Below the pieces are notes generated by a model. That model did not search any database. It saw only the letters and a list, made by a program, of their open reading frames with translations, and had not been told where the DNA came from. From assembly GCA_051881075.1 (NCBI GenBank), contig JBJEPE010000033.1, positions 3,638 through 67,637 of the forward strand: a stretch of DNA of 64,000 bases. The letters are read 5' to 3'. Below are positions 1 through 8,366 of this stretch, in pieces (position 1 is the stretch's first letter; every line of letters begins with the position of its first letter). The position numbers and the translations under genes are program-made. This stretch comes from RUG14223 sp051881075. Lineage in GTDB: Bacteria; Bacillota; Clostridia; Oscillospirales; Acutalibacteraceae.

Positions 1-776
1 GCCACAAGCTGACCCATCCTTGTTATTTTAAATGCCGTTTTCTTTACGATGTCCGAAACCTCCGTTAAATCGCAGTCACCTGCTTTAGCAAGAGCCGCAC
101 GTACAACGCCCGGGCCGGATACGCCTACGTTGATAACACAGTCAGGCTCACCGACGCCGTGAAAAGCGCCTGCCATAAACGGATTATCTTCGGGAGCGTT
201 ACAAAATACAACAAGCTTTGCACAGCCTATGCAATCTCTGTCTGCAGTAAGCTCAGCCGTTTGCTTTACTATCTGTCCCATCATGGCCACAGCGTCCATA
301 TTAATGCCTGCTTTAGTGCTGCCTATATTAATGGAGGAGCATACTCTCTCTGTTTCGGCAAGTGCCTGAGGTATGCTTTCTATAAGCGCATAATCTCCGG
401 CGGCAAATCCCTTTTGCACAAGTGCGGAATATCCGCCGATAAAATTTACGCCTATCTCATGAGCGGCTCTGTCAAGTGCTTTTGCAAATTTTACTATGCT
501 TTGCGTTTGACATGCCGCAGCCAGCATGGCTATAGGAGTAACAGAAACACGCTTATTGATTATCGGTATGCCGTATTCGGCGGTTATCTGCTCACCTGTA
601 GGTACCAAGTCCATAGCATACCGACAAATTTTATCATATAGCTTATCGCAAGCCCTGTCTATATTATCATCAATACAGTCAAGCAAAGATATTCCCATTG
701 TTATGGTACGTACGTCCAGATTTTCGTTGTCTATCATATTGATAGTTTCGAGAATGTCGTGTGAATTTAGTATCAA
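1..776 (-). CDS. PFL family protein (UPF0210/DUF711), 3' end cut by window edge
   Basis: About 258 N-terminal codons are present; the gene runs off the left edge. The translation carries the hallmarks of the UPF0210 family (distantly like pyruvate formate-lyase): an N-terminal 'IRTITMGI'-like stretch, a glycine-rich 'NFIGGYSALVQKG', 'CSSINIGSTKAGINMDAV' and 'INVGVSGPGVVR'. The biochemical role of the family is not established. The start is a TTG at 774-776, preceded on the minus strand by GGAGGTG at good spacing; no ATG has a comparable site. It lies 64 bp downstream of an ACT-domain gene, a pairing common in Firmicutes that suggests the ACT protein senses a ligand for it. Confidence 0.88.
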   Translation of the reverse strand, partial: MILNSHDILETINMIDNENLDVRTITMGISLLDCIDDNIDRACDKLYDKICRYAMDLVPTGEQITAEYGIPIINKRVSVTPIAMLAAACQTQSIVKFAKALDRAAHEIGVNFIGGYSALVQKGFAAGDYALIESIPQALAETERVCSSINIGSTKAGINMDAVAMMGQIVKQTAELTADRDCIGCAKLVVFCNAPEDNPFMAGAFHGVGEPDCVINVGVSGPGVVRAALAKAGDCDLTEVSDIVKKTAFKITRMGQLV

Positions 777-840
777 AAACACCTCCGTAATAGTGTTAAG
801 CTATAAAACTTAACATATTGAAAAGTCGCATAAATACTGC

Positions 841-1110
841 TTAAATTTTGTGCATAGAGTTAAAAATGTCCTCATGCATTATATGGATTTTCAAATTCAT
901 TTTGTTACCCAATTCTTCAAGCTTTTCGGCAAGCTCAGCGAACGGTACATTAAGCTTTTGAATATCAACCAGCATTATCATGGCAAACAGGTCTTGCAAT
1001 ACAGATTGCGTAACCTCAGTTATATTTGCGTCACAGGCAGCACAAATGTTAGAAACTTCCGCAACTATTCCTACAGTATCCTTACCTATAACTGCAACTA
1101 CAGCTTTCAT
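841..1110 (-). CDS. ACT domain protein (UPF0237 family)
   Basis: The product is an 89-residue single ACT domain beginning MKAVVAVIGKDTVGIVAEV, the glycine-containing first strand and loop typical of ligand-binding ACT domains. The frame is open to 1140, but the start at 1110 is chosen because GAAGGAG lies just before it and the resulting length fits the family. It is probably a small regulatory subunit binding an amino acid or similar ligand. It sits directly upstream of the PFL/UPF0210 gene in the same orientation, so the two are likely one transcription unit. The ligand cannot be read from the sequence. Confidence 0.9.
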   Translation of the reverse strand: MKAVVAVIGKDTVGIVAEVSNICAACDANITEVTQSVLQDLFAMIMLVDIQKLNVPFAELAEKLEELGNKMNLKIHIMHEDIFNSMHKI

Positions 1111-1281
1111 ATATATTTCATCTCCTTCGGTATAAGCCAAGCCATGTATTTTTGGGATTAAACAATCACAGCTTATGACTATGCGGTATTAAGTTGATTT
1201 AATGTTGCGCAAAACGCATTTATATTGAGTATATCATATCCTATGCCACGTCATGGGCATAGACATTGATATTACCAATTA

Positions 1282-2448
1282 TCATAGAGTTTGATAATAT
1301 CCTGTTTTATAGTTCAGCTTGTCAGGGTCATTTCGGTGCATATATACGCTCTGTACCAATCCTACGCCGAAGTACAGGCACATTGCAGAGGTACCGCCTG
1401 CGCTGAAGAACGGTAATGTAACGCCGATAACAGGCAAAAATCCCAGTACCATGCCGACATTCAGGCAGGTCTGTGACATTATCAGAGCGAAAAATCCGTA
1501 GCATATGAATTTACCTATGTTGTCCTCGGACTTTGATGCTACCACCAATGAATGCATCATAATCAAAAATAGTATTGCAAGCAATAAAAGACAGCCTATA
1601 AATCCAAGTTCTTCGCCTGCAACGGAAAAAATAAAGTCGTTTTCCTGATAAGGCACTATGCCGGACGCAACACGTGAACCGTTAAAAAGTCCTTTTCCGT
1701 CAAGCTGTCCTGTTGCTATTGATATTTTTCCTTGAAATTGCTGCCAGACGAATCTGTTGCCGGAGTTTCCGTCAATATCGAATAATGCTAAAATCCTACC
1801 CCTGTGGTCATCATTAAGAATATATGTCCACACAATAGGTACGGCGGCTCCTATGCAAAGCAGAAGTGCAAAGAAGTATCTTAATGCAACGCCTGCCAAA
1901 AACGCAACGATAATAAACATGAAAATGAATATAAGAACCGCACCGTCATCACCCTGAAAGTGAATTAGTCCCACAGGCACTGCCACATGAGCGACAAGTC
2001 CCATAATATGCGGAAAGCTTTTCAGTTTATCCTTTTCGGCAAGGTAAGAGAGATGATAGGCAAATGTAATTATAAAGCATATCTTTGTAAGCTCTGAGGG
2101 TTGAAATGTGACACCGCCGATTTTAAGCCATGCCTTGTCGTCTGTGCCGGGTACCTGTATTCCCACAAAGAAAACAAGCACAGTAAGTACTAATGCTACC
2201 CCTCCGACAACGTACCACATTTTTGATATATCTTTATAATCAAGTATTGATAATATAATTGCTCCAAAATAGCCGAGAGAAATAGCTATTAATTGTGTTG
2301 TAAGATAGTCATATTCAAACGAACGTTGAACGCTGGCAATAAGTATTGCCCCATAGCAGGATGCGGCTATAGTAAGTAGCCAAAAAAGCTTATCCGTCTT
2401 TTTGATATAGCCCCATATCGCAGAAAAAATAGTTTTCAACCAGCTCAT
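1282..2448 (-). CDS. rodA: RodA/FtsW/SpoVE-family peptidoglycan glycosyltransferase
   Basis: This polytopic membrane protein of about 388 residues belongs to the SEDS family, which polymerises lipid II into glycan strands together with a class B PBP. Seen: about ten hydrophobic segments; 'GAD'-like surroundings replaced by 'GTDDKAWLKIGGVTFQPSEL', where the W-x-x-(I/L)-G-x-x-x-x-Q-P-S-E block is the SEDS signature; and a C-terminal 'LPFFSAGGTSAMCLYFGVGL' block. It resembles RodA more than FtsW in its short N-terminus. AAAGGA abuts the ATG at 2446-2448 with no spacer, so the in-frame TTG at 2437-2439 (9-nt spacing) may be the real start. It is monocistronic here, with no mreBCD nearby. Confidence 0.9.
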   Translation of the reverse strand: MSWLKTIFSAIWGYIKKTDKLFWLLTIAASCYGAILIASVQRSFEYDYLTTQLIAISLGYFGAIILSILDYKDISKMWYVVGGVALVLTVLVFFVGIQVPGTDDKAWLKIGGVTFQPSELTKICFIITFAYHLSYLAEKDKLKSFPHIMGLVAHVAVPVGLIHFQGDDGAVLIFIFMFIIVAFLAGVALRYFFALLLCIGAAVPIVWTYILNDDHRGRILALFDIDGNSGNRFVWQQFQGKISIATGQLDGKGLFNGSRVASGIVPYQENDFIFSVAGEELGFIGCLLLLAILFLIMMHSLVVASKSEDNIGKFICYGFFALIMSQTCLNVGMVLGFLPVIGVTLPFFSAGGTSAMCLYFGVGLVQSVYMHRNDPDKLNYKTGYYQTL

Positions 2449-2812
2449 TCCTTTCTGTCAGAATCCTATATATTTCAAAGTAGATTTGTCTTGAATAAAT
2501 TTAAAGTTTATTATATAACTTTTTGCAGAAAAATTCAAGCGTTTGACAATAATTTTAGCGTAGATAAGCCTTTTATTTTAAATATAGTACTTTTATATTA
2601 AAAAACTATATAATTTACTAAATAAATTTCTTTAAAATACTTGTTCAGCTATGAAAAGTGTGTTACAATAATACGAAAAACAAAATCGCTTAGCTTGTAA
2701 AGCGATAAATTAAATTTTAAACTTTTATATGATTTTCTTATAAATTAAATTTATTGAGATAGTTTTATAACCTCTATTGAGCTAAAAATTGAGTAAAAAA
2801 GGAGAATGAATC
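2449..2812. promoter_or_regulatory. AT-rich intergenic region with probable fhs promoter
   Basis: This 364-bp region lies between the divergent rodA and fhs genes. A candidate promoter for fhs is TTGTTC (2641-2646), a 17-bp spacer and TACAAT (2664-2669); the -10 is good and the -35 weak. A 7-bp inverted repeat follows (2685-2691 with 2700-2706, ATCGCTT/AAGCGAT) within the predicted 5' leader. I saw no known riboswitch here, including the folate riboswitches, and no small gene. Confidence 0.45.
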
Positions 2813-4483
2813 ATGTTGACAGATATTGAAATAGCACAATCCGTTAAAATGCGTCCTATATCCGAGATTGCTGACACACTCGGTTTACAACCTGATGAAT
2901 GTGAGATGTACGGCAAATATAAGGCTAAGATAGATGATATTTCAGTTATGAAACGTCTTGCCGATAAACCAGACGGCAAGCTTATACTTGTTACCGCTAT
3001 TAATCCAACACCGGCAGGCGAGGGTAAAACGACCACTACTATAGGGCTTGGTCAGGCTATGGCTAAGATAGGCAAAAATGCCATAATCGCTTTGCGTGAA
3101 CCGTCACTCGGCCCGGTATTCGGCATAAAAGGCGGTGCGGCAGGTGGCGGATATTCTCAGGTATTGCCCATGGAAGATATTAACCTGCATTTTACCGGTG
3201 ATATGCACGCAATCACTTCTGCCAATAACTTGCTCTGCGCTATGCTTGACAATCACTTACAGCAGGGCAATTTACTTAATATAGACGAAAGAAGAATACT
3301 TGTAAAGCGTTGCTTGGATATGAACGACCGTGCGTTGAGAAATATCGTTATAGGTCTTGGCGGTAAGGTAAACGGCATCCCACGAGAGGACGGTTTCATT
3401 ATAACCGTTGCAAGTGAGGTAATGGCGATACTTTGCCTTGCTGATGATATTGATGATCTTAAACGTCGGTTGGGCAATATTCTTATAGCTTATACACGTG
3501 ACGGCAAGCCTGTTTTCGCTAAGGATATCAAGGCTCACGGCGCAATGACAGCCTTGCTTAAGGATGCTGTAAAACCTAATCTGATACAAACTATAGAGGG
3601 CACTCCGGCAATAATGCACGGCGGACCTTTCGCAAATATCGCTCACGGTTGCAACTCGGTCAAAGCGACTAAGCTCGGACTTAAGCTTGCCGATTATTGT
3701 ATAACCGAAGCAGGCTTCGGTTCTGACCTGGGTGCAGAGAAGTTCTTTGATATTAAGTGCCGCTACGCAGGAATTAAGCCGTCAGCAGTAGTAATAGTAG
3801 CTACCGTAAGGGCGCTGAAGTATAACGGCGGTGTACCTAAGACAGAGCTTTCTGCCGATAATACGGATGCACTTAAAAAGGGAATTGTAAACTTAGGAGT
3901 TCATATTGACAATATGAGAAAGTTCGGTATTCCGGTAGTTGTTGCTATCAATCGCTTTTTGACCGATAGTGACGAAGAGCTTGAAATTATTAAAAATTAC
4001 TGCAATGAGCATGATGCCGACTTTGCTCTCTCAGAAGTATTCGCAAAGGGCGGCGAAGGCGGCACAGAACTTGCCAAATGTGTTGTAAAAGCTACTGAAA
4101 AGTCAAATAACTTTACACAGCTTTATCCGCTTGAAATCCTGCTTAAAGAGAAAATCAACAAAATTGCCACCGAGATTTACAGAGCAGGAAATGTTGCATA
4201 TACTACAACCGCAGAAAAGGCTATAAAAGAGATAGTTGCCCTCGGCGGAGATAAATTGCCGGTATGTGTTGCAAAAACGCAGTACTCATTATCCGACAAT
4301 CCTCAGCTTTTAGGTGCGCCCGAAGGCTTTACGCTTACGGTAAGAGATGTTAAGATTTCAAACGGCGCAGGCTTTGTCGTAGTATTTACCGGAGATATAA
4401 TGACTATGCCGGGTTTACCTAAAGTACCTTCTGCAGAAAAGATAGATGTAAGCACGGATGCTGTAATTTCAGGTTTGTTCTGA
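2813..4483 (+). CDS. fhs: Formate--tetrahydrofolate ligase
   Basis: This 556-residue cytoplasmic enzyme joins formate and tetrahydrofolate using ATP to give 10-formyl-THF, feeding purine and serine metabolism and, in acetogens, the methyl branch of the Wood-Ljungdahl pathway. The nucleotide-binding loop TPAGEGKTTT lies at residues 66-75, followed by the family blocks 'LREPSLGPVFGIKGGAAGGG' and 'TEAGFGSDLGAEKFFDIKCR'. Length is as expected for the family (about 555). The start is set by AAGGAG 8 nt upstream. No other C1 gene is adjacent, so it gives no evidence for acetogenesis. Confidence 0.98.
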   Translation: MLTDIEIAQSVKMRPISEIADTLGLQPDECEMYGKYKAKIDDISVMKRLADKPDGKLILVTAINPTPAGEGKTTTTIGLGQAMAKIGKNAIIALREPSLGPVFGIKGGAAGGGYSQVLPMEDINLHFTGDMHAITSANNLLCAMLDNHLQQGNLLNIDERRILVKRCLDMNDRALRNIVIGLGGKVNGIPREDGFIITVASEVMAILCLADDIDDLKRRLGNILIAYTRDGKPVFAKDIKAHGAMTALLKDAVKPNLIQTIEGTPAIMHGGPFANIAHGCNSVKATKLGLKLADYCITEAGFGSDLGAEKFFDIKCRYAGIKPSAVVIVATVRALKYNGGVPKTELSADNTDALKKGIVNLGVHIDNMRKFGIPVVVAINRFLTDSDEELEIIKNYCNEHDADFALSEVFAKGGEGGTELAKCVVKATEKSNNFTQLYPLEILLKEKINKIATEIYRAGNVAYTTTAEKAIKEIVALGGDKLPVCVAKTQYSLSDNPQLLGAPEGFTLTVRDVKISNGAGFVVVFTGDIMTMPGLPKVPSAEKIDVSTDAVISGLF

Positions 4484-4563
4484 TTGCAGAATATAAATTT
4501 ACTATAAGCCGTTTGTAATATAATTATTTGATTTATTGAGCAAATGACGGAACGGAGAAAACT

Positions 4564-4989
4564 ATGCTTGAGATAAAAACTTCTTCACCCGAAGAAACAC
4601 AAAAGGTAGGCTTTATGCTCGGCAAAAAATTAAAGGGCGATGAGGTAATCGCTTTTTTCGGCGGTATGGGCATGGGTAAAACCGCATTTACCTGGGGTTT
4701 GGCTGAGGCCCTCGGCGTTACTGACGGTGTATCAAGCCCCACGTTTGCGCTTGTAAACGAGTATCACGGTAAATTTAAAATTTTTCATTTTGATATGTAC
4801 AGAGTGAATACTGTTGATGACCTGTACTCAACGGGTTTTTTTGACTACTTCGGTAACGGAGTAATGGTTATCGAATGGAGCGAAAACATACCGTTTGCTA
4901 TAGAGGATAGCTTTATAAAAGTCAGGATTTCTCAGGGAATAAACGAAAACGACAGAGTTATAAATATCGAAGGGATTGACGAAATTTGA
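4564..4989 (+). CDS. tsaE: tRNA threonylcarbamoyladenosine biosynthesis ATPase TsaE
   Basis: This 141-residue P-loop protein is the ATPase that drives turnover of the TsaBD(E) complex making t6A37 on ANN-decoding tRNAs. Seen: Walker A GGMGMGKT at residues 33-40, then 'SPTFALVNEY' and 'HFDMYR', which are conserved in TsaE. The stop codon overlaps the TTG start of tsaB, so the two are translationally coupled, as is usual for this pair. tsaD is not in the window. Confidence 0.96.
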   Translation: MLEIKTSSPEETQKVGFMLGKKLKGDEVIAFFGGMGMGKTAFTWGLAEALGVTDGVSSPTFALVNEYHGKFKIFHFDMYRVNTVDDLYSTGFFDYFGNGVMVIEWSENIPFAIEDSFIKVRISQGINENDRVINIEGIDEI

Positions 4990-5693
4990 AGATTATGGCG
5001 TTAGATTCTTCCGCTGTTACAGCGTCGGTCGCAATATGTGATGACGGTAAAGTAACGGGAGAGTTTTACATTAATGCGGGTCTTACGCACAGTCAGACGC
5101 TTATGCCTATGGTAGAATCGATTTTAAAGTGTTCTGCTACCGATATATCGCAGATAGAGGCTTTTGCAATAACTACCGGTCCGGGTTCTTTTACTGGCTT
5201 GCGTATTGGCATAGGCGCAGTCAAGGGCATGGCTATGGCTCTTGATAAGCCGTGTATAGAGGTGTCTACGCTTGAGGCTATTGCATATCCGCATAAGCTT
5301 AGCGGTGCCGTTATATGCTCAGTTATGGATGCCCGCTGCAATCAGGTATATAATGCGGTATTCAAAAGTGAGGACGGAGAGCTTGTACGCATATGCGATG
5401 ACAGAGCGATTGCGATATCTGACCTTCTTACGGAGCTTAAAGGGTATGATAAAGTTATTCTTGCAGGCGACGGAGCAAAGCTCTGCTTCACAAAGGCAAG
5501 GGAACAAGGACTTGAAAATATATATTTACCGCTTGAGCAGCAGGTTTATCAAAGAGCGTCAAGCGTATGTATGATAGCGCAACGCAAGGCCGAAGGCGGA
5601 GAGCTTTTAAGTGCCGGTAAGCTTATGCCGGTATATTTGCGCCCATCGCAGGCAGAGCGTGAGTATCAAAGCAGAATAAACAAAAATGTTTGA
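4986..5693 (+). CDS. tsaB: tRNA threonylcarbamoyladenosine biosynthesis protein TsaB
   Basis: This 235-residue ASKHA-fold protein is the scaffold partner of TsaD in t6A synthesis. Seen: N-terminal 'MALDSSAVTASVAI' and 'TGPGSFTGLRIGIGAVKGMA', the family signature. The start is a TTG overlapping the tsaE stop codon by 4 bp; there is also an ATG three codons later. No rimI gene follows; the next gene is rpiB. Confidence 0.95.
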   Translation: MKIMALDSSAVTASVAICDDGKVTGEFYINAGLTHSQTLMPMVESILKCSATDISQIEAFAITTGPGSFTGLRIGIGAVKGMAMALDKPCIEVSTLEAIAYPHKLSGAVICSVMDARCNQVYNAVFKSEDGELVRICDDRAIAISDLLTELKGYDKVILAGDGAKLCFTKAREQGLENIYLPLEQQVYQRASSVCMIAQRKAEGGELLSAGKLMPVYLRPSQAEREYQSRINKNV

Positions 5694-5757
5694 TTTTATT
5701 AATGTGCAGTTAATTTTTAATTTGTAATATATATTTATAAATGAAAGGATTGATAAA

Positions 5758-6210
5758 ATGATAGCTTTAGGAGCAGATCATGCAGGATTTGAATTAAAAG
5801 AGGTGATAAAGAAGCATTTGGCTGATAAAGGCATAGAAACAAAGGATTTTGGCACATACAGTACCGATTCGGTAGATTACCCTGACTTTGCATATAAGAC
5901 AGCAAAGGCTGTTACGTCAGGCGAATGTCAATACGGAATACTTTGCTGCGGTACAGGTATAGGAATATCTATAGCTGCCAATAAGGTTAAGGGAATACGT
6001 GCGGCTCTATGTTCAGATGAATTTTCAGCTGAAATGACACGTAGACATAACGATGCAAATATTATCTGCTTTGGCGGTAGAGTTATAAACAGTGAGCTTG
6101 CGATAAAGCTTGTTGATATATTCCTTGCCACACCGTTTGAGGGCGGCAAACATTTAGTTCGCATTAATAAGATAAGAGATATAGAGGAAGGAAAATACTC
6201 GGCTGAATAA
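5758..6210 (+). CDS. rpiB: Ribose-5-phosphate isomerase B
   Basis: The 150-residue product interconverts ribose 5-phosphate and ribulose 5-phosphate in the pentose phosphate pathway. Seen: 'GADHAGFELK' at the N-terminus, the catalytic-cysteine block CCGTGIGISIAANK (Cys64 by position) and 'RRHNDANIICFGGR'. The ATG is preceded by GAAAGGA. It is followed by upp, so a product of this enzyme (via PRPP) is the substrate class of the next one. Confidence 0.96.
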   Translation: MIALGADHAGFELKEVIKKHLADKGIETKDFGTYSTDSVDYPDFAYKTAKAVTSGECQYGILCCGTGIGISIAANKVKGIRAALCSDEFSAEMTRRHNDANIICFGGRVINSELAIKLVDIFLATPFEGGKHLVRINKIRDIEEGKYSAE

Positions 6211-6240
6211 TAATAGCTCGATTTATTGTTTGAATATGAG

Positions 6241-6281
6241 AGGAGGCAGTACGTCGCTTGTGCGATGTATGAAAACTTATG
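6241..6281 (+). promoter_or_regulatory. Hairpin-bridged ribosome binding site of upp
   Basis: The only strong Shine-Dalgarno sequence (AGGAGG, 6241-6246) lies 32 nt from the ATG at 6279. Between them is a stem of nine pairs (6249-6257 with 6262-6270, two G-U pairs) with a TTGT loop. Folding it leaves 2 nt before and 8 nt after the stem, an effective spacing of 10 nt. A TGA at 6270-6272, in frame three codons upstream, rules out a longer N-terminus. An out-of-frame 8-codon reading frame also begins at 6269. Confidence 0.55.
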
Positions 6282-6923
6282 GAAAGCAGAATTAGTAAGA
6301 ATGTAGTTATCTTTGATCATCCGCTTATCCAGCATAAGCTTACACTTATGAGAGATAAAAATTCCGGCAGTAAGGTGTTCAGAGAATTGGTCGGTGAGGT
6401 CGCAATGCTTATGTGCTATGAGGCAACCAGAGATCTGCCGCTTGATGAAATAGAGATAGAAACACCTATCGCCAAGGCAAAATCAAAAGTGCTTTCCGGT
6501 AGAAAGCTTGCATTTGTGCCTATTTTACGTGCAGGTATGGGTATGCTTGACGGTATGCTGTCAATGGTGCCTGCCGCTAAAGTAGGACATATAGGTTTAT
6601 ACCGTGACGAGGCTACACTCAAGCCTGTTGAATACTACAACAAGCTGCCTACCGATATCAATGAAAGAGATGTTTTTGTACTTGATCCCATGCTTGCTAC
6701 AGGCGGTTCTGCCATTGACGCAATATCTATAATCAAGAAAAGTAATCCAAAGAGCATAAAGTTCCTTTGCATTATTGCGTCCCCTGAGGGAATTGAGGCG
6801 CTCACAAAGGCTCATGAAGATATACAGATATACTGTGCCGCCTGTGATCAGGGATTAAACGAAGACGGCTACATAGTCCCCGGATTAGGTGACTGCGGCG
6901 ACAGAATTTTCGGCACTAAATAA
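6279..6923 (+). CDS. upp: Uracil phosphoribosyltransferase
   Basis: This 214-residue salvage enzyme converts uracil and PRPP into UMP. Seen: 'FDHPLIQHKLTLMR' near the N-terminus, 'PILRAGMGMLDGML', the PRPP-binding loop DPMLATGGSA (residues 136-145) and 'GDCGDRIFGTK' at the C-terminus, all diagnostic. The start is forced by an in-frame TGA just upstream, leaving the Shine-Dalgarno sequence unusually far away behind a hairpin. An intrinsic terminator follows the stop. Confidence 0.97.
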   Translation: MESRISKNVVIFDHPLIQHKLTLMRDKNSGSKVFRELVGEVAMLMCYEATRDLPLDEIEIETPIAKAKSKVLSGRKLAFVPILRAGMGMLDGMLSMVPAAKVGHIGLYRDEATLKPVEYYNKLPTDINERDVFVLDPMLATGGSAIDAISIIKKSNPKSIKFLCIIASPEGIEALTKAHEDIQIYCAACDQGLNEDGYIVPGLGDCGDRIFGTK

Positions 6924-6940
6924 TAACTAATATGAATAAC

Positions 6941-6975
6941 GCCCGATTATCGAATTTTACGGTAATCGGGCTTTT
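6941..6975. terminator. Terminator between upp and the esterase gene
   Basis: An 11-bp stem (6941-6951 with 6961-6971, core GCCCGATTA/TAATCGGGC, one G-U pair) has a 9-nt loop and is followed by TTTT on the plus strand. It lies between two convergent genes and could act in both directions. Confidence 0.8.
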
Positions 6976-6989
6976 GGTGTATTATACTG

Positions 6990-8027
6990 TTAATTTTGAT
7001 TAAGCCATGTTTCCAAGGCCTGCGGCAGATGATACCGCCAATATACTTCGTTGTGCAGTGCCTTATCGTTTACTATAAGCGTTGTTAGCTCTTTGGGATA
7101 GTGCATTTTTTTATACATTTCAAGCGTGCATTTGCATATATCTTTTTCAAGGTCATCGTTGTCACCTGTATAGAGGAATAAATACGGCAAGCTTTTATTG
7201 CTCTTAAAATTAAATTTACTAAGGTATTTTTTCCATACTTCTTCGTCAAAGAATAAGAACGCAGGTGAGAAGCTGCCGATAAATGAGAATACGTCCATTA
7301 ATTCCAATCCTAAGTAAAATGCCGCAAGTCCGCCGCAAGAGCTGCCTATTATTGCGTTTCCGCTCTGTTTTACGGAGTAATTTTCGTTGACAAAAGGAAT
7401 CAGCATATCTTTAATAAATGCAAGCAGCTCATCGCCGTGGGGTGAGTATCCCTCATCCATAGGCATATTTGTCATTTTACCGATAGGTGGAGTAAGGTCC
7501 TCGAATCTACGGCTTTCACCCTCATCGTTGTATATACCGACTATCATTATATTTTTATTGTATTTCTTTATGGCAGAATAGGTTACAACATCGGCACTCC
7601 ATATTTCTCCGTAATATGACTGCCTACGGTCAAACAAATTTTGTGCGTCGGTCATATAGATAACGTTGTATTCTTTGCTGTCAGAGTAATTTTCAGGTAA
7701 CCATATGACTATCCTTTTAGTACCGTCACGGTATGGTAGGTTAAAGTATTCTACACTGCCATACTTTACTGCTGAATGTACGTAAAAATCAAGATGTCCG
7801 CTTTCGTTTATATAAAATCCGTCAGCCAAAGATGTCAGCGGTATAAATTCCGTAGTGGTATCATTTGTTTTAAATCCAATGTGTGTGTATAGGTCACTGT
7901 CGATTAAAGCGGAATATTCGTTATTGCTTGTTTTTTCGGTTAGTAAGCAAGTTCTTATATCGCTTTTATCTGATTTCAGCAGTACGAATACATCCCCGGA
8001 AGTGTCGTTTTTAAAATAAATTCTCAC
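6990..8027 (-). CDS. Alpha/beta hydrolase, putative esterase (PF00756/Fes-like)
   Basis: The 345-residue protein has no signal peptide, so it is probably cytoplasmic. Residues 1-90 look like a small beta-rich N-terminal module; the rest is an esterase D/enterochelin esterase-like fold. Seen: 'IVIWLPENY' strand, GSSCGG (nucleophile Ser230), 'YTGDNDD' (Asp289 or Asp291) and 'KALHNEVYW' (His325), a plausible Ser-Asp-His triad. Substrate unknown; relatives act on acylated sugars, siderophores or feruloyl esters. It stands alone, convergent with upp. The ATG follows AGGTGATTTT. Confidence 0.8.
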   Translation of the reverse strand: MRIYFKNDTSGDVFVLLKSDKSDIRTCLLTEKTSNNEYSALIDSDLYTHIGFKTNDTTTEFIPLTSLADGFYINESGHLDFYVHSAVKYGSVEYFNLPYRDGTKRIVIWLPENYSDSKEYNVIYMTDAQNLFDRRQSYYGEIWSADVVTYSAIKKYNKNIMIVGIYNDEGESRRFEDLTPPIGKMTNMPMDEGYSPHGDELLAFIKDMLIPFVNENYSVKQSGNAIIGSSCGGLAAFYLGLELMDVFSFIGSFSPAFLFFDEEVWKKYLSKFNFKSNKSLPYLFLYTGDNDDLEKDICKCTLEMYKKMHYPKELTTLIVNDKALHNEVYWRYHLPQALETWLNQN

Positions 8028-8366
8028 AAAATCACCTCATATAATAATTTAACTGCAAATAAGATATTTATATCATCTCAATAAAGTCAAGTAGTAAGAT
8101 ATAAATACCGTAGAACCGCATTTTTAGTGGCATACAGTCACAGTGTAAAGCCTATTAGCTTTAGTAATTTTAGATGCAAATTAAGTAATTTCTTTAAAAT
8201 TTCTAAACTTATTATACCAGTTTTTTTAAAGAAATAAAAGCGTATATATAAAAAAATTATAATTTTTTATTGCTTGTAGGATTAAAGCTTGATTTATCTT
8301 AGGTAATATAGTAAAATGTATACAAAATTATGTTGCAAAATTAACAATCCAAAGGATGTGTTATTA
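8028..8366. other. Intergenic region between esterase and ppx genes
   Basis: This is an AT-rich divergent region of about 340 bp. On the minus strand TATAAT (8211-8216 on the plus strand as ATTATA) has an upstream TGG, forming an extended -10 that could serve the esterase gene. No convincing consensus promoter for ppx and no small gene was recognised. Confidence 0.35.

Noticed and set aside
159..641. Open frame of 160 codons on the plus strand at the left edge
   Set aside because: It is antisense to the PFL/UPF0210 gene, has no ribosome binding site and an unnatural composition rich in Cys, Tyr and Ser.
2670..2812. Possible folate riboswitch before fhs
   Set aside because: Only one short inverted repeat is seen; the conserved sequence blocks of the known tetrahydrofolate riboswitches are absent.
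3272..3646. Minus-strand open frame inside fhs
   Set aside because: It is a shadow of the strongly supported fhs coding sequence; no family resemblance.
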